Source: Psychrobacter jeotgali
GTDB taxonomy: Bacteria; Pseudomonadota; Gammaproteobacteria; Pseudomonadales; Moraxellaceae
Direction of reading: 5' to 3'
Assembly (NCBI RefSeq): GCF_904846315.1
Contig: NZ_CAJHAF010000001.1
Location: 930,001-994,000, forward strand
Length of the DNA: 64,000 nt
In this document: positions 39,101 through 48,619 of the stretch, piece after piece
How positions within the stretch are numbered: position 1 is the first letter of the stretch
Layout: each line of letters opens with the position of its first letter
Notes under the pieces: model-generated
The model's input: the letters and a program-made list of their open reading frames with translations, nothing else
The model's database searches: none
Told to the model about the DNA's origin: nothing
Made by a program: the position numbers and the translations under genes

Positions 39101-40132
39101 TTAACTCTCAAGTGATAACATATTCATAATCAGTTTAATTAGCGTCTCTTTTTGATTGGGGTCTGACTCTGCTACTAGCAAAGTTAAGGCAGCAAGTCCG
39201 GTATTATTGATGACCATATCGCCCTCATCATTGAGCAATCTGCCGTTACGATGCAAAAAATCGACAAACAAAAAAGCGCCGCTGCGTTTATTGCCATCCG
39301 TAAAGGGATGGTTCTTGACCATAAAATATAATAAGTGCGCCGCTTTACTCTCAATCGTTGGATACGCAGGCTCGCCAAATACCGTTTGCTGCAAGTTGCC
39401 CAGCACGCTATCTAAACCGTCACCGCGAGGTCTGGCAAATAGCTCAGTTGCTTCGCCGCGAGATATAAGCTGTGCTTTTAGGTCATTTAATGCGCTCATA
39501 GCCTCATCGGTGGTCGGCAAAGTACCACCAGCCTGCCCTGCAGGGTCATCAAGTAGTCCTTCGTCATAGCGTTGCAGCCATAAAAAGGTTTGGGTATAAC
39601 GACTGATAATTTCAATCAGTCCGCGCCCTTCGTCAGTCTTTAACTCAGGACTTTGGGCAGTCTTTTTAATCAAAGCCAACGCTTGCTGCAATTCGCTAGA
39701 GTTTTTATCAAATCGTTGCTGGTTTAGCGTGTAGCCTTGAATAAGGTATTCGCGTAGGCGCTGGGTTGCCCAAATACGAAACTGCGTGCCTTTTTTCGAA
39801 TTAACCCGATAACCTACTGAGATAATGGCATCCAAATTATAAAAACGAATGTTACGCCGTACTTGGCGTTTACCTTCTTGTCGAACTACCGAGGATTCCT
39901 CGGTAGTTGCTTCTTGGTCAAGCTCACCTTCGTTATAGATGTTTTTTAGGTGTAAACTGATAGTATCCGTATCTTTTTCAAACAATACCGCTAACTGAGC
40001 TTGCGAAAGCCATAAAGTATCGTGCTCTAGACGAATCTCTATCGCTGTTTGCCCATCATCCGCTTGATATATCTCTATCTTTGATTGGCTATTATCTATA
40101 CTGTTGCTATCTATGCTATCTATAGTTTTCAT
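39101..40132 (-). CDS. RhuM-family protein with C-terminal Fic/Doc domain
   Basis: This 343-residue two-part protein has an N-terminal RhuM-like region (IEIRLEHDTLWLSQAQLAVLF, FYNLDAIISVGYRVNS, FRIWATQRLREYL), about residues 15-150. A Fic/Doc region follows with the active-site loop HPFTDGNKRSG at 275-285. The lysine in GNKR, in place of the GNGR of AMPylating Fic proteins, is the Doc-like variant, and Doc is a kinase-type toxin. No obvious Phd-like antitoxin gene is adjacent and the neighbouring genes look like host genes, so a cargo or defence origin is only possible, not shown. The ATG at 40132 has GGAA upstream. Confidence 0.85.
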   Translation of the reverse strand: MKTIDSIDSNSIDNSQSKIEIYQADDGQTAIEIRLEHDTLWLSQAQLAVLFEKDTDTISLHLKNIYNEGELDQEATTEESSVVRQEGKRQVRRNIRFYNLDAIISVGYRVNSKKGTQFRIWATQRLREYLIQGYTLNQQRFDKNSSELQQALALIKKTAQSPELKTDEGRGLIEIISRYTQTFLWLQRYDEGLLDDPAGQAGGTLPTTDEAMSALNDLKAQLISRGEATELFARPRGDGLDSVLGNLQQTVFGEPAYPTIESKAAHLLYFMVKNHPFTDGNKRSGAFLFVDFLHRNGRLLNDEGDMVINNTGLAALTLLVAESDPNQKETLIKLIMNMLSLES

Positions 40133-40211
40133 TGGTATTCCATTATGAAGATATTATGTCAACTTAGCATTATAAGATGAGAAAATCTAAATTATTGTAG
40201 ATTCGCTATAA

Positions 40212-41936
40212 TCAGCGCCGACTGAGCGACAAATACGCTTGAATTAACACCGTTGGCAACTGATTGGCCATCGTTTGCAAACACAAGGCTCCGGTTTGCT
40301 TACTAAGCCTTTGCTGGAGCTGCTGGCGCGACTGTTGATAGTCGACCAAGGCATGATATAGCAGCGCATCATCCATATTCTCTGGTATGACATCACCGTA
40401 TAAGCGCTCATATATAGCTTGCTCCATCAGATTGGCAAATACCACGTTATGACGCTTTGAGAGCAGGTTCACCGCTTGGATAAGCTCATCCGATGCCTCG
40501 GCACGGGTATTGGTAATGAGCACAATAATGCTGCGCTTTTTAAGCTTCTTCATCAAGTCTTGTGCTGCCATCAGATAGTCGCCGGTTTGCATGGTCGGTT
40601 TGATGTCAGCGGTTTCGTTGAGCAGGTCACGAATCAGAGTACTGCCTTTTTTGGGCGGTAAAAAAACCTCAATACCGCCAAAAGTCATCAGTCCCACGCG
40701 GTCGCTTTGCTTATTGGCAATATAAGCCAGCAGCAGCACGGCATTAAGCACTTTATCAAAGTAGCGTCCATAACGGGCAATCTCAATACTATCTAAACCT
40801 TCATTGTTAATAGTTTCATCAATAGCACTTTCATCATGATACACATCTTGATGGCGCATTTGCTCGCCGCAATCTAACAAGAATACTAAGTCTTGGTCGT
40901 TATCATCCTCATAGGACTTACTCATAAGCTTGCGCAGACGCGAGCTGGCTTTCCAGTCGATTTGGCGAATCGCATCACCAGCACTGTATTCACGAAGGTC
41001 TAAAAAGTCGCTGCCCTGCCCCTCTTTAGTCAGCGCTTGCACGCCAGCTTGGCGGCTTTTTTCAAAGATAACCGACAACTGATTGTTAAGTAGTCCTGAA
41101 AAATCAGCCAATACTCGTAGGTATTGCGCTGAATGGGCTGGCTGGGTAATAGTTGAAGAAGACTTAGGTTTATCATTAGATTGATAATTGGAACCATGAA
41201 ATGAATGGACAGTAGAAGTATCATTTGCTGGTATGATTAAAGCACGTCGCCACAAGCGCATGGGCGATGCTATTCGTAAATAACTGTCACCAAAATAGCC
41301 CGTACCGCGCTCAGATGGCAGCACTGGATAGCAAATGGTTATCGTATTGGCTTGATTATTTGGCGCGGTAGTTGGTGTGCTAGTTGGCTGGTTTTCTATA
41401 GTATTTTCTATAGAGTTTGCTGAAGGCGTCAATAGCGGCATATCAAAGGCAATTGACATCGCATCTAGCAAGGTTAAATGATTAGGATAATCATCATAAA
41501 ACTCTAAACGGATACTTTTTATGAATCCAAGCTTATTAAAAGGTTTAAATGAAGCGCCAGAAAAGCTGAGTGAAACCTCAATATCTATCTCATGATAAAT
41601 GGGCACATTACTGGGGAACTTGCGGCTAACCTGATAGCTTGATGCCTGACTTATAGCAATAAGCATTATAATATCTAGCACGCATGCGATTACCAATACT
41701 ACCAAGGCTAGAGCGCACAGATAATATAAAAGGTTTGAGACAGACTCTAACGCAGAACTGCCAAAACCTGAGGTCATATCAAGTGCAGTCGCTACCACTA
41801 GCACAAGCCACCAAAGGAGCACTATTTTCACCAGTTTAGTGCTGGGCTGAAACTGGCGCAGTCGTTGCCAAAAGCTAAGTTTGGGCTGAACTTGAATTTG
41901 AGAAGATGGCGTGTGTTGAGCGTGCGCTTGATTCAT
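40212..41936 (-). CDS. DUF58 domain protein (VWA-like)
   Basis: This 574-residue protein has two transmembrane helices near residues 30-85 and a DUF58 block, GSDFLDLREYSAGDAIRQID followed by WKASSRL, and a downstream VWA-like segment (DLVFLLDCGEQM). Such proteins are the partner of MoxR ATPases and may be MoxR substrates. An in-frame TTG at 41957 would add seven residues. The ATG at 41936 is more likely. It lies directly next to a palindromic repeat and is the last gene of the MoxR cluster. Confidence 0.85.
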   Translation of the reverse strand: MNQAHAQHTPSSQIQVQPKLSFWQRLRQFQPSTKLVKIVLLWWLVLVVATALDMTSGFGSSALESVSNLLYYLCALALVVLVIACVLDIIMLIAISQASSYQVSRKFPSNVPIYHEIDIEVSLSFSGASFKPFNKLGFIKSIRLEFYDDYPNHLTLLDAMSIAFDMPLLTPSANSIENTIENQPTSTPTTAPNNQANTITICYPVLPSERGTGYFGDSYLRIASPMRLWRRALIIPANDTSTVHSFHGSNYQSNDKPKSSSTITQPAHSAQYLRVLADFSGLLNNQLSVIFEKSRQAGVQALTKEGQGSDFLDLREYSAGDAIRQIDWKASSRLRKLMSKSYEDDNDQDLVFLLDCGEQMRHQDVYHDESAIDETINNEGLDSIEIARYGRYFDKVLNAVLLLAYIANKQSDRVGLMTFGGIEVFLPPKKGSTLIRDLLNETADIKPTMQTGDYLMAAQDLMKKLKKRSIIVLITNTRAEASDELIQAVNLLSKRHNVVFANLMEQAIYERLYGDVIPENMDDALLYHALVDYQQSRQQLQQRLSKQTGALCLQTMANQLPTVLIQAYLSLSRR

Positions 41937-41957
41937 TGTTTTCTCTTTTTTTGCCAA

Positions 41958-42027
41958 GTGCTACTGGTATAAATTTTACTTGCGTGCTGTATTCACAGAG
42001 GCTGCGCAAAATTCATTCCAGCAGCAC
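41958..42027 (+). repeat. Palindromic interspersed repeat, copy 4
   Basis: This 70-bp copy has the core TTGCGTGCTGT ... CAGAGGCTGCGCAA and arms GTGCTACTGG and CCAGCAGCAC. It lies just ahead of the DUF58 gene, between moxR and DUF58, so it is in the middle of an operon. Confidence 0.85.
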
Positions 42028-42037
42028 TGCAATATTT

Positions 42038-43192
42038 TCATTGCCTCGGCGCTGCCACTGAAGACACCACTTGCTGTATGACTTGCTCGCTCCGTACGCC
42101 TTCAATCTGATAATCCGGACTTAAGGTAATACGGTGGCGTAGTACCGCCCCTGCCACACTGACAATATCGTCAGGAGTCACATAATGTCGCCCATTTATC
42201 AGGGCTTTGGCTCTTGCGGCGCGTAATAGTGCAATGCTCCCTCGCGGCCCTGCCCCTATGCTAATGCCTTGATGCTGGCGGGTCATACGGGTAATTTGCA
42301 AGGCATAGCTCACCACTCTGTCATCTAAGCTGACTACTGCCGCCAGCTTTTGTAATTTGATAAGGCGCTCAGGGCTCATGACTTGCGGCACAGCGGATAA
42401 ATCAAGCGTTGCGCCAATATTGCCATTGAGTACCGTTTTTAGCATCAGCGCTTCGTTGTCTTCAGTAGGATAATCAATCAGGATATTAAACAAAAACCTA
42501 TCCAGCTGCGCCTCGGGCAGCGGATAAGTGCCTTCGTGGTCAAGGGGATTTTGGGTAGCGATAGTGATAAAAGGGTCAGCGACATCATAAGTTGTACCCT
42601 CAATCGTCACTTGCTGTTCTTGCATGACTTCAAGTAGCGCCGCTTGGGTCTTGGCAGAAGCGCGATTGATTTCATCAGCCAAAAGCAGGTTACAAAACAC
42701 CGGCCCACGGCGCACTTTCCACTCACCCGTTTGTATATCATATAAGGTATGACCGGTGATATCAGCCGGCATCAAGTCAGGGGTAAACTGTACTCGATGG
42801 TAGATGCCGCCGATTGCTTTGGCATAGGCTTTGACCATTAAGGTCTTGCCAAGCCCCGGCAATCCTTCAATAAGCGCATGCCCGCCAGCGATAAGGCAGA
42901 TACATAGCTGCTCGATAATATCACGTTGACCAATGACGCTACGCCCAACCGCATCCATGAGCGCATGAGCTTGCTTTGCCGCCATTTGCCACGTTTCAGC
43001 ACTGATATTAGGCATCGTTTCTGGCGATGTTGACTTATGTATGGTAGGTGCAGCTTCTGATAGTGTTTGATTTGCTGATGTCTCGTTTTTAACTTCAGGC
43101 ATAGGCGTAGTATTAGTACTAGAATTGTTAGATAGACTGTTATCAAAACTATTATTAAGGGCGCTATCGAGATTGGGGTTTGGGTCGGTCAT
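42038..43192 (-). CDS. MoxR-family AAA+ ATPase
   Basis: This 384-residue AAA+ chaperone-like ATPase has Walker A GLPGLGKT at 110-117, Walker B LLLADEI at 169-175 and the AAA+ lid region (HRITLSPDYQIEG). About 60 residues at the N-terminus are low-complexity and polar. MoxR ATPases work with VWA or DUF58 partners on membrane and periplasmic proteins. Genes on both sides of the repeats at 41958 and 43280 belong to the same cluster. AGGA precedes the ATG. Confidence 0.93.
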   Translation of the reverse strand: MTDPNPNLDSALNNSFDNSLSNNSSTNTTPMPEVKNETSANQTLSEAAPTIHKSTSPETMPNISAETWQMAAKQAHALMDAVGRSVIGQRDIIEQLCICLIAGGHALIEGLPGLGKTLMVKAYAKAIGGIYHRVQFTPDLMPADITGHTLYDIQTGEWKVRRGPVFCNLLLADEINRASAKTQAALLEVMQEQQVTIEGTTYDVADPFITIATQNPLDHEGTYPLPEAQLDRFLFNILIDYPTEDNEALMLKTVLNGNIGATLDLSAVPQVMSPERLIKLQKLAAVVSLDDRVVSYALQITRMTRQHQGISIGAGPRGSIALLRAARAKALINGRHYVTPDDIVSVAGAVLRHRITLSPDYQIEGVRSEQVIQQVVSSVAAPRQ

Positions 43193-43279
43193 TTTGTTAT
43201 CCTAAGCTTAGGGTCGGTGCAAATAAGAAGGTAATGATTGTAGTGTGCTATATAGTTGATTGACTTTAAAACTGTTAAC

Positions 43280-43355
43280 GTGCTGCTGGTACAAATTTTA
43301 CTTGCGTGCTGTGCCTACGCCGACAGAGGCTGCGCAAAATTTATACCAGCAGCAC
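43280..43355 (+). repeat. Palindromic interspersed repeat, copy 5
   Basis: This 76-bp copy is the most complete in the window. The arms GTGCTGCTGG / CCAGCAGCAC are perfect, the core is TTGCGTGCTGTGCCTACG ... GACAGAGGCTGCGCAA, and the inner flanks AAATTTT / AAAATTT extend the stem. It lies between the DUF4350 and MoxR genes. Confidence 0.88.
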
Positions 43356-43370
43356 TTTGTTGAACGCCAT

Positions 43371-45470
43371 TTATTCCAGCAGCCATTGTATCGTCCATAA
43401 CGTTTGCGTCGCTTGGGTAAAAGCAAACGCTTGAGTGCTTTGCTGACCAAGAGCCGCGCGTAATCTGGCAGGTGTTATCGCCGCTTTGATAAAGTCTTCA
43501 TTAGTAAGCAGCAGATTATTATCGTTATCCTGACTCAAAGCACGGGTATCATTTATATCAACTATATCAGCGTTGGACGCTAATAAAGGCAATGTTAAGC
43601 GCTCCTTTTTGGCTTGCAGGCGAGCAAGAAGCAAATGATGTAGCGCTTCAATGGATATAGGGTTTGAGGAGCTATTCCCCGTATTCGGCTGTGCGGTGTC
43701 GTTTAGATGCTCATTTATCAATAAACGCACTTTGTCTTTGGTAGCTCGAGTGAGCTTTTGGGCATTATCTTGATGCCAGCCAAAGCGGCCGACTTGGCGA
43801 AAATAGCGCATAATATCGCGGCTTTGAGAAGTAGGCAGCAGCGCCATTTTGCCAAAGCGATTGTACAGCGACCACAGCCACAACACCGCCAATAATCCCA
43901 GTCCCAATAACGCTGGACGTGCCTGCTTCCATAGCATTAGTGGCAGTGGGTCAATATCAGTATTCGGCAATATCCACACCTCGCTACTGTCCGCAGTCAA
44001 GTCGATGAGCCAAGCGGCATTATCGGCGCTAAGCAAGGATAAAACATAACCCGAATCTAGCAGCTCATGCAGCGCTGACACGGGTAGCGCGTCTGTAGTA
44101 TTGACCTGTTCCTGTTCTGCCCTTTCTATCCCTTCTGGCCCTTCTGGCATCCCCGCCTCTGCAATATCAAGCATCTCAAGGTTAGGATTGGGATTGCTAA
44201 AAGCTTCGCTATCGCTAATAACGCTTAAGCGCCCTTGACCAAAAGTCGTATCCAAGTAGATATTATCAGCCGGATAGAACAAATCTACTAGCTTATCATC
44301 CTCTAATGCCAGCATAGCAGTTAGCAGTTCAGGCAGTCTTTTGAGAATGTCGCTGTCTTCATCATCTGCTTCATTGTTCGCTACATTTTCATCTTTGATT
44401 TGGGCGTTTTTTGATTCATTTGATTTAAAGTTTGGCGCGGCTTGTTTTAAGGCTGTTAAGCTAGTATTAATATAGCGGCGTATAAGAACAGCCTGCGTTT
44501 GCTTATCTTTAGGAGCAGAACCTTGGTAAGTCGCTTCACTATCAGGATGTAGCGCCTCAAATAAGGTAGACTCAAGCGCACTGCCATAATGGTCTACCTC
44601 GACCATGCGCAGCTGGTCTTGACCGTCACCTAAAGCCAGTAAGGATAACGGCTGGGCTCGTAACAGCTCCTCTATGGTAAGGCTAACAAATGCTTGCGTG
44701 GACTTAGCTTGCTCGAGTGCTTGTTGCTGATTTTGTTCTGTTTCAATATCATCAAGTAATCTATCAATCTCAGCTTCTATCTCACCAGAGACCTCAATAT
44801 CAACCCCGTCAAATGACGTATCATCTGGCTCGACTAAAAAGATACCCAGCTGGTTTAAAAATGCATTACCACTGTCTAATACCGCCATCAGCTCACTCAA
44901 ACGCTCATCATTAGCGATAGTCTCAGGGCTAGCTTTCTGCGCTTGTAGCGTATCCAAACGCTTTAGTGCCGCTTGCATATCTTCATTATCAGCACTTTGT
45001 GCAGTAAAGGTAATCAGGTGTCCGCCCTGCTCTATCCAAGATTTGAGCACATCAAAACGTGCCGGCGTAAGCTTAGTACCAATGCTATTGATAATCAAAG
45101 TAGGTCTAGGGCCAGCGCCCGAATATTGGCTACTCTCAAGCTCAGGTAAATCCTCAATCAAGGCTTTTAGGTCGCTATCGAGTAACGTAGTTGCGACCTC
45201 ATCACCACGCTGCGAGTTAATAAGTAGCTCAGCGGCGTAATACGGATTGTACTGTGCTTGAGGATTAAGGGTATAATCGGTGCGACTCACCCGCTCAAAG
45301 TTATGCAAAAACCACCAAATTGACCATATAAATCCGGCAACAATAACCAGTACCATTAGCAAATAAAAAGGACTTATTGAACGTCCGGCTATATGGATTC
45401 TGCGCCCGTCAGGTTTAAAGTCGTTGCTTGAGCTGCTTGATGAGCGCTGGCTTGAGGTTTTATTGGACAT
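43371..45470 (-). CDS. DUF4350 domain membrane protein
   Basis: This 699-residue protein has an N-terminal transmembrane helix (YLLMVLVIVAGFIWSIWW) and a second near residue 520 (LGLGLLAVLWLWSLY). A soluble outer region between them has a Rossmann-like segment typical of DUF4350, and the C-terminal part is helical. The frame opens at 45542, but the ATG at 45470 has AGGAGG five bases upstream and overlaps the stop of the DUF4129 gene by 11 bases, so it is translationally coupled. Function is unknown; it belongs to the MoxR-DUF58 membrane cluster. Confidence 0.8.
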   Translation of the reverse strand: MSNKTSSQRSSSSSSNDFKPDGRRIHIAGRSISPFYLLMVLVIVAGFIWSIWWFLHNFERVSRTDYTLNPQAQYNPYYAAELLINSQRGDEVATTLLDSDLKALIEDLPELESSQYSGAGPRPTLIINSIGTKLTPARFDVLKSWIEQGGHLITFTAQSADNEDMQAALKRLDTLQAQKASPETIANDERLSELMAVLDSGNAFLNQLGIFLVEPDDTSFDGVDIEVSGEIEAEIDRLLDDIETEQNQQQALEQAKSTQAFVSLTIEELLRAQPLSLLALGDGQDQLRMVEVDHYGSALESTLFEALHPDSEATYQGSAPKDKQTQAVLIRRYINTSLTALKQAAPNFKSNESKNAQIKDENVANNEADDEDSDILKRLPELLTAMLALEDDKLVDLFYPADNIYLDTTFGQGRLSVISDSEAFSNPNPNLEMLDIAEAGMPEGPEGIERAEQEQVNTTDALPVSALHELLDSGYVLSLLSADNAAWLIDLTADSSEVWILPNTDIDPLPLMLWKQARPALLGLGLLAVLWLWSLYNRFGKMALLPTSQSRDIMRYFRQVGRFGWHQDNAQKLTRATKDKVRLLINEHLNDTAQPNTGNSSSNPISIEALHHLLLARLQAKKERLTLPLLASNADIVDINDTRALSQDNDNNLLLTNEDFIKAAITPARLRAALGQQSTQAFAFTQATQTLWTIQWLLE

Positions 45471-46578
45471 CAGCGCCTCCTGTGCCTTTAGGGTATTCAG
45501 ATATAGGTGGCAGATACTCAAGCCATATACCTGCCTTTTCACCCAGCTGGGCGCTTAGCTGCTCAGCGTGCTGCGCTCGAGTGCGCTTATCATAAGCGCT
45601 CTGTATCCATAAGCTGATGATTTGGCTAACATAATTGATAGCGCTGTTAGCATTGACAGAGCTATTAGAATGGTTTGAATGGCCAGTGGGTACTGCTAAA
45701 TCTTCAATTTGCGCCAATTGCTCAATTTGGGCAAGGCACTGTTTTTCAGTAGCAGCGACATTGATAGTCAACTGCTGAGTGGTAGCAAGCCATCTGAGGC
45801 TACCGCGATAAAGCAGGGACGCCGCTTGGGTCAGCTTATCCTCAGCAAGGAGTTGTTTGACCCTTTTTGGCAGCTGCTCATGGTCTGGCAGCTGCTCCCA
45901 TCCTTGCTCGCTATAGCTAGCCACATTGCTATCAATGCTGGTGCGGCGTTTGCTATTTGCGCGCAGAGGATTGACCCAGCCTGCCAGATAACCTGCTCGG
46001 CGTAGCACCCAAATGATAAACCCTATCAAAGTGGCTACTAGCAATACTTTTAGTAATAAAGAAAATACATTAATAAAACCGTCAGTATTGAAGCCATCAC
46101 CAAATATAAACTTAAGTAATTCTCGCAACCAAGTCACATCAGCCGAGCTTTCCTTAGGTTTCTCGATAGCCTCCCACGACTTAATCTCATCGATGTTGGC
46201 ATAAACGTCGCTGGTGACGATGCGGCTTAAATCTTGACGTACAGCGCTGCTATTTTTTATCGCCGCTTTTGCATCTATACCCTGTTCGCTATCGAAGACG
46301 GGCGCTGCATTTTTATTGTCATTGTCGTTGTTAGTGTTAGTGCCATCAGCGCTTGGTATCTCGCTGCTCGAGATAGTGGTGTTCTCTGATATAACCAGCG
46401 GCGGTACGGTCGCATCAGGAGTTGCCGCTAAGCTGGCATGATTGAATATCACGACAAGGGCAATGATTAAGGTAGTGGTTAAGGTTAAGCGTACTCGTTT
46501 TATAGAAAAAACCTTTTGAATAAAGAGTAAAAACTGATGAGGAGAATTAAAGGGAAAAATAATAGCATCAAAGCGCAT
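45460..46578 (-). CDS. DUF4129 domain protein
   Basis: This 372-residue protein has a signal or anchor helix (TLTTTLIIALVVIFNHASLA), a second hydrophobic segment near residue 165 (LLKVLLVATLIGFIIWVLRR) and a C-terminal DUF4129 domain (AASLLYRGSLRWLATTQQ, AATEKQCLAQI). DUF4129 proteins accompany MoxR and transglutaminase or DUF58 genes. The start is the ATG at 46578 with GAGGGG upstream. A GTG at 46581 is directly adjacent, overlapping the upstream stop codon. Confidence 0.8.
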   Translation of the reverse strand: MRFDAIIFPFNSPHQFLLFIQKVFSIKRVRLTLTTTLIIALVVIFNHASLAATPDATVPPLVISENTTISSSEIPSADGTNTNNDNDNKNAAPVFDSEQGIDAKAAIKNSSAVRQDLSRIVTSDVYANIDEIKSWEAIEKPKESSADVTWLRELLKFIFGDGFNTDGFINVFSLLLKVLLVATLIGFIIWVLRRAGYLAGWVNPLRANSKRRTSIDSNVASYSEQGWEQLPDHEQLPKRVKQLLAEDKLTQAASLLYRGSLRWLATTQQLTINVAATEKQCLAQIEQLAQIEDLAVPTGHSNHSNSSVNANSAINYVSQIISLWIQSAYDKRTRAQHAEQLSAQLGEKAGIWLEYLPPISEYPKGTGGADVQ

Positions 46579-46580
46579 CA

Positions 46581-47477
46581 CTATTGCCCCTCAGCGGTAT
46601 TAGAAGCGCTGCTAATCTGGCTTTGAGTATTGTTCTGAACGCCATCCAAATTATTCAAATGACCCAGTCCACCGGACTCTTGCAGCTCCGCTAAAGGGCT
46701 AGCTTGTGATGCCTGATAACGCCCGCGCAACTGCTTAAATACCAACTCTACATCCCAGCCTTCAAGTAGACAGCGTTTGGTCAAATAAACAGCAAAACCG
46801 CTCGCTACAAAAAATGGCGCGACGATACTGGCCGCCAAGAAATACAATGCGCCCCAAGCCAGCTCAAGCCATAGCGTTTGATACTCCAAAATCGTAAATA
46901 AAGTGTCTGTTTTGACCATGCCCGTAGGTATCAGCTGCCATAGCAGTATCACCGCTGCAATGCTCAGTATGGTCTCAATATTGACCAATACAATCGTATG
47001 CCAGCTAAGCCCGCCGCCTTGTCCACGCGCAAGGATTGACAAGCGCATTTTAAATTGAGCTTTGCTTGGTTTTTCAAGCATTAATATCGGCAACATAAGC
47101 TGCCTTTGTAGTGACAGCCGCTTTTTAAATAGCAAGATAAAGCCGTAAGATTTAGCACTGCGCCAGCCGCTCTTAATAGTATGCTTGATGGGCGGCGGCT
47201 CGGTAAACAACGCTTGTCCTAACCAAGCAATCATGGGCTTCTCGTAAATGGGTTTAAGCCACCAAAAGACCAAACCACCAAACGCGCCCATCGCCACACC
47301 AAAATTTATATTAAGCAGCATACCGCCCAAATAAAACAGCACATAAATGGGCAGCGCCATACCTAGCCAAATCTGCCATAACGGTACAAACCAATGCCGC
47401 GCCATCGCCATCCCTAAATCCAAAGCTTGCGCGGTGCTCATCGGCCGAATAGCCACTTTCATGCTATCTATATTCAT
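46581..47477 (-). CDS. Multi-span membrane protein of the MoxR cluster
   Basis: This 298-residue protein has about five or six hydrophobic helices. I do not recognise a named family. The C-terminal loop ends in GRYQASQ and then a polar tail. Its ATG overlaps the stop of the SpoIIM-like gene as ATGA, so it is translated with it. The context (SpoIIM-like, RDD, DUF4129) suggests an envelope complex in which this is a membrane subunit. Confidence 0.75.
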   Translation of the reverse strand: MNIDSMKVAIRPMSTAQALDLGMAMARHWFVPLWQIWLGMALPIYVLFYLGGMLLNINFGVAMGAFGGLVFWWLKPIYEKPMIAWLGQALFTEPPPIKHTIKSGWRSAKSYGFILLFKKRLSLQRQLMLPILMLEKPSKAQFKMRLSILARGQGGGLSWHTIVLVNIETILSIAAVILLWQLIPTGMVKTDTLFTILEYQTLWLELAWGALYFLAASIVAPFFVASGFAVYLTKRCLLEGWDVELVFKQLRGRYQASQASPLAELQESGGLGHLNNLDGVQNNTQSQISSASNTAEGQ

Positions 47478-48619
47478 GAGCGCCTCTCTAAACTTTGCGT
47501 AACGACTTCTGCTTTATCAGTTTTATCAGTTTCGGACTCTACTGCTGTTGCAGCACCAAACTCTCGTCTGCCTGCTAGGCATAGATAGCCGATGACCATT
47601 GCCCATAATAAGGCGGCTACGATATATTTGACTAGGTCTGGTATCAAGGGTGATGACGACCAAAAAGCCTCGATAAAGGCGGCTATAAAGGTCATAGTTG
47701 CCGCGCCAATAAGCAGCTCAATACTTTGCTTGCCAGCGATTTTAAAGGCATCGATACGCCGATAGTTGCCGGGCATAAATAGCGACTGCGCTAGCCGCAG
47801 CCCCGCCGCGCCGCTAATCACCGCTGCGGTCAGCTCAAAGGAGCCGTGTCCTACGACAAAGGGCCAAAAGGTCTCACCAAAGCCCACGCCTGATAAATGC
47901 CCAGCCACGCCGCCGATGACCACCCCATTGTATAACAGGCTAAGTAGCGTACCGATACCGGCGAATAGGCCCATACCATAAATACGAAAATCAATGCCGA
48001 CATTATTCATAATATAATAGCCAAACATCGCAATATCAGTGTCTGAGCGTCTCTCGCTATCGCGTCCGACCATCTCATTGGCAGGATTGTACATCTCCTC
48101 CATCTGATACACTTGCTCGGCTGGCATGACGCTATAGAGCATGTCTGATTGCTCAAAGCTTGCCCAGCCCATCAAAATCGCTGGCAACAAAAAGAACGCC
48201 AGACTCAGCCAAAACAGATTGGCATGCAGGCGCAGTCGTACCGGAAAGGTATAGCTAAAAAATCGATAGATGCGGGTCAACAGATGACTATCCCGCTGAT
48301 ATAGATGACGGTGACCTTTGATAACCAGCTCATGCAGATAGTGCACCAGCTGCGGGCTATAGTGGCGCTGTTTTGCTAAGGCATAATGCTGGCAGGTGAT
48401 GCGGTATAGACTGACAAATTCATAGCCTGAGGCGTTATTGTCGTTAAACGATGGGTTAAGTGCCGTGTTAGAGGCGTTATTCAAATCTGCGGTTTTAGAA
48501 CGCTTCTTACTATTTTTGCCTTTACAGCTCTTGTCTTTACGACTCTCCAATTGCGCTAACAACTCAGATAGCCGAGTCCAAGTCGCGCTATGCTGGCTTT
48601 CAAAGTGCTGCTGCTTCAT
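47474..48619 (-). CDS. SpoIIM-like (stage II sporulation protein M) membrane protein
   Basis: This 381-residue member of the SpoIIM-like family (COG1300) has a helical N-terminal region (YRITCQHYALAKQRHYS) and four to five transmembrane helices in the C-terminal half (GVVIGGVAGHLSGVGFGETF, GHGSFELTAAVISGAAG). The name is historical: this is not a spore-former, and the family is common in Gram-negatives beside RDD and MoxR genes. GGGAGG precedes the ATG, and an ATGA-type overlap joins it to the RDD gene. Confidence 0.85.
   Translation of the reverse strand: MKQQHFESQHSATWTRLSELLAQLESRKDKSCKGKNSKKRSKTADLNNASNTALNPSFNDNNASGYEFVSLYRITCQHYALAKQRHYSPQLVHYLHELVIKGHRHLYQRDSHLLTRIYRFFSYTFPVRLRLHANLFWLSLAFFLLPAILMGWASFEQSDMLYSVMPAEQVYQMEEMYNPANEMVGRDSERRSDTDIAMFGYYIMNNVGIDFRIYGMGLFAGIGTLLSLLYNGVVIGGVAGHLSGVGFGETFWPFVVGHGSFELTAAVISGAAGLRLAQSLFMPGNYRRIDAFKIAGKQSIELLIGAATMTFIAAFIEAFWSSSPLIPDLVKYIVAALLWAMVIGYLCLAGRREFGAATAVESETDKTDKAEVVTQSLERRS

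Noticed and set aside
47474..48619. Sporulation gene
   Set aside because: The SpoIIM family occurs widely outside spore-formers; nothing else here relates to sporulation.
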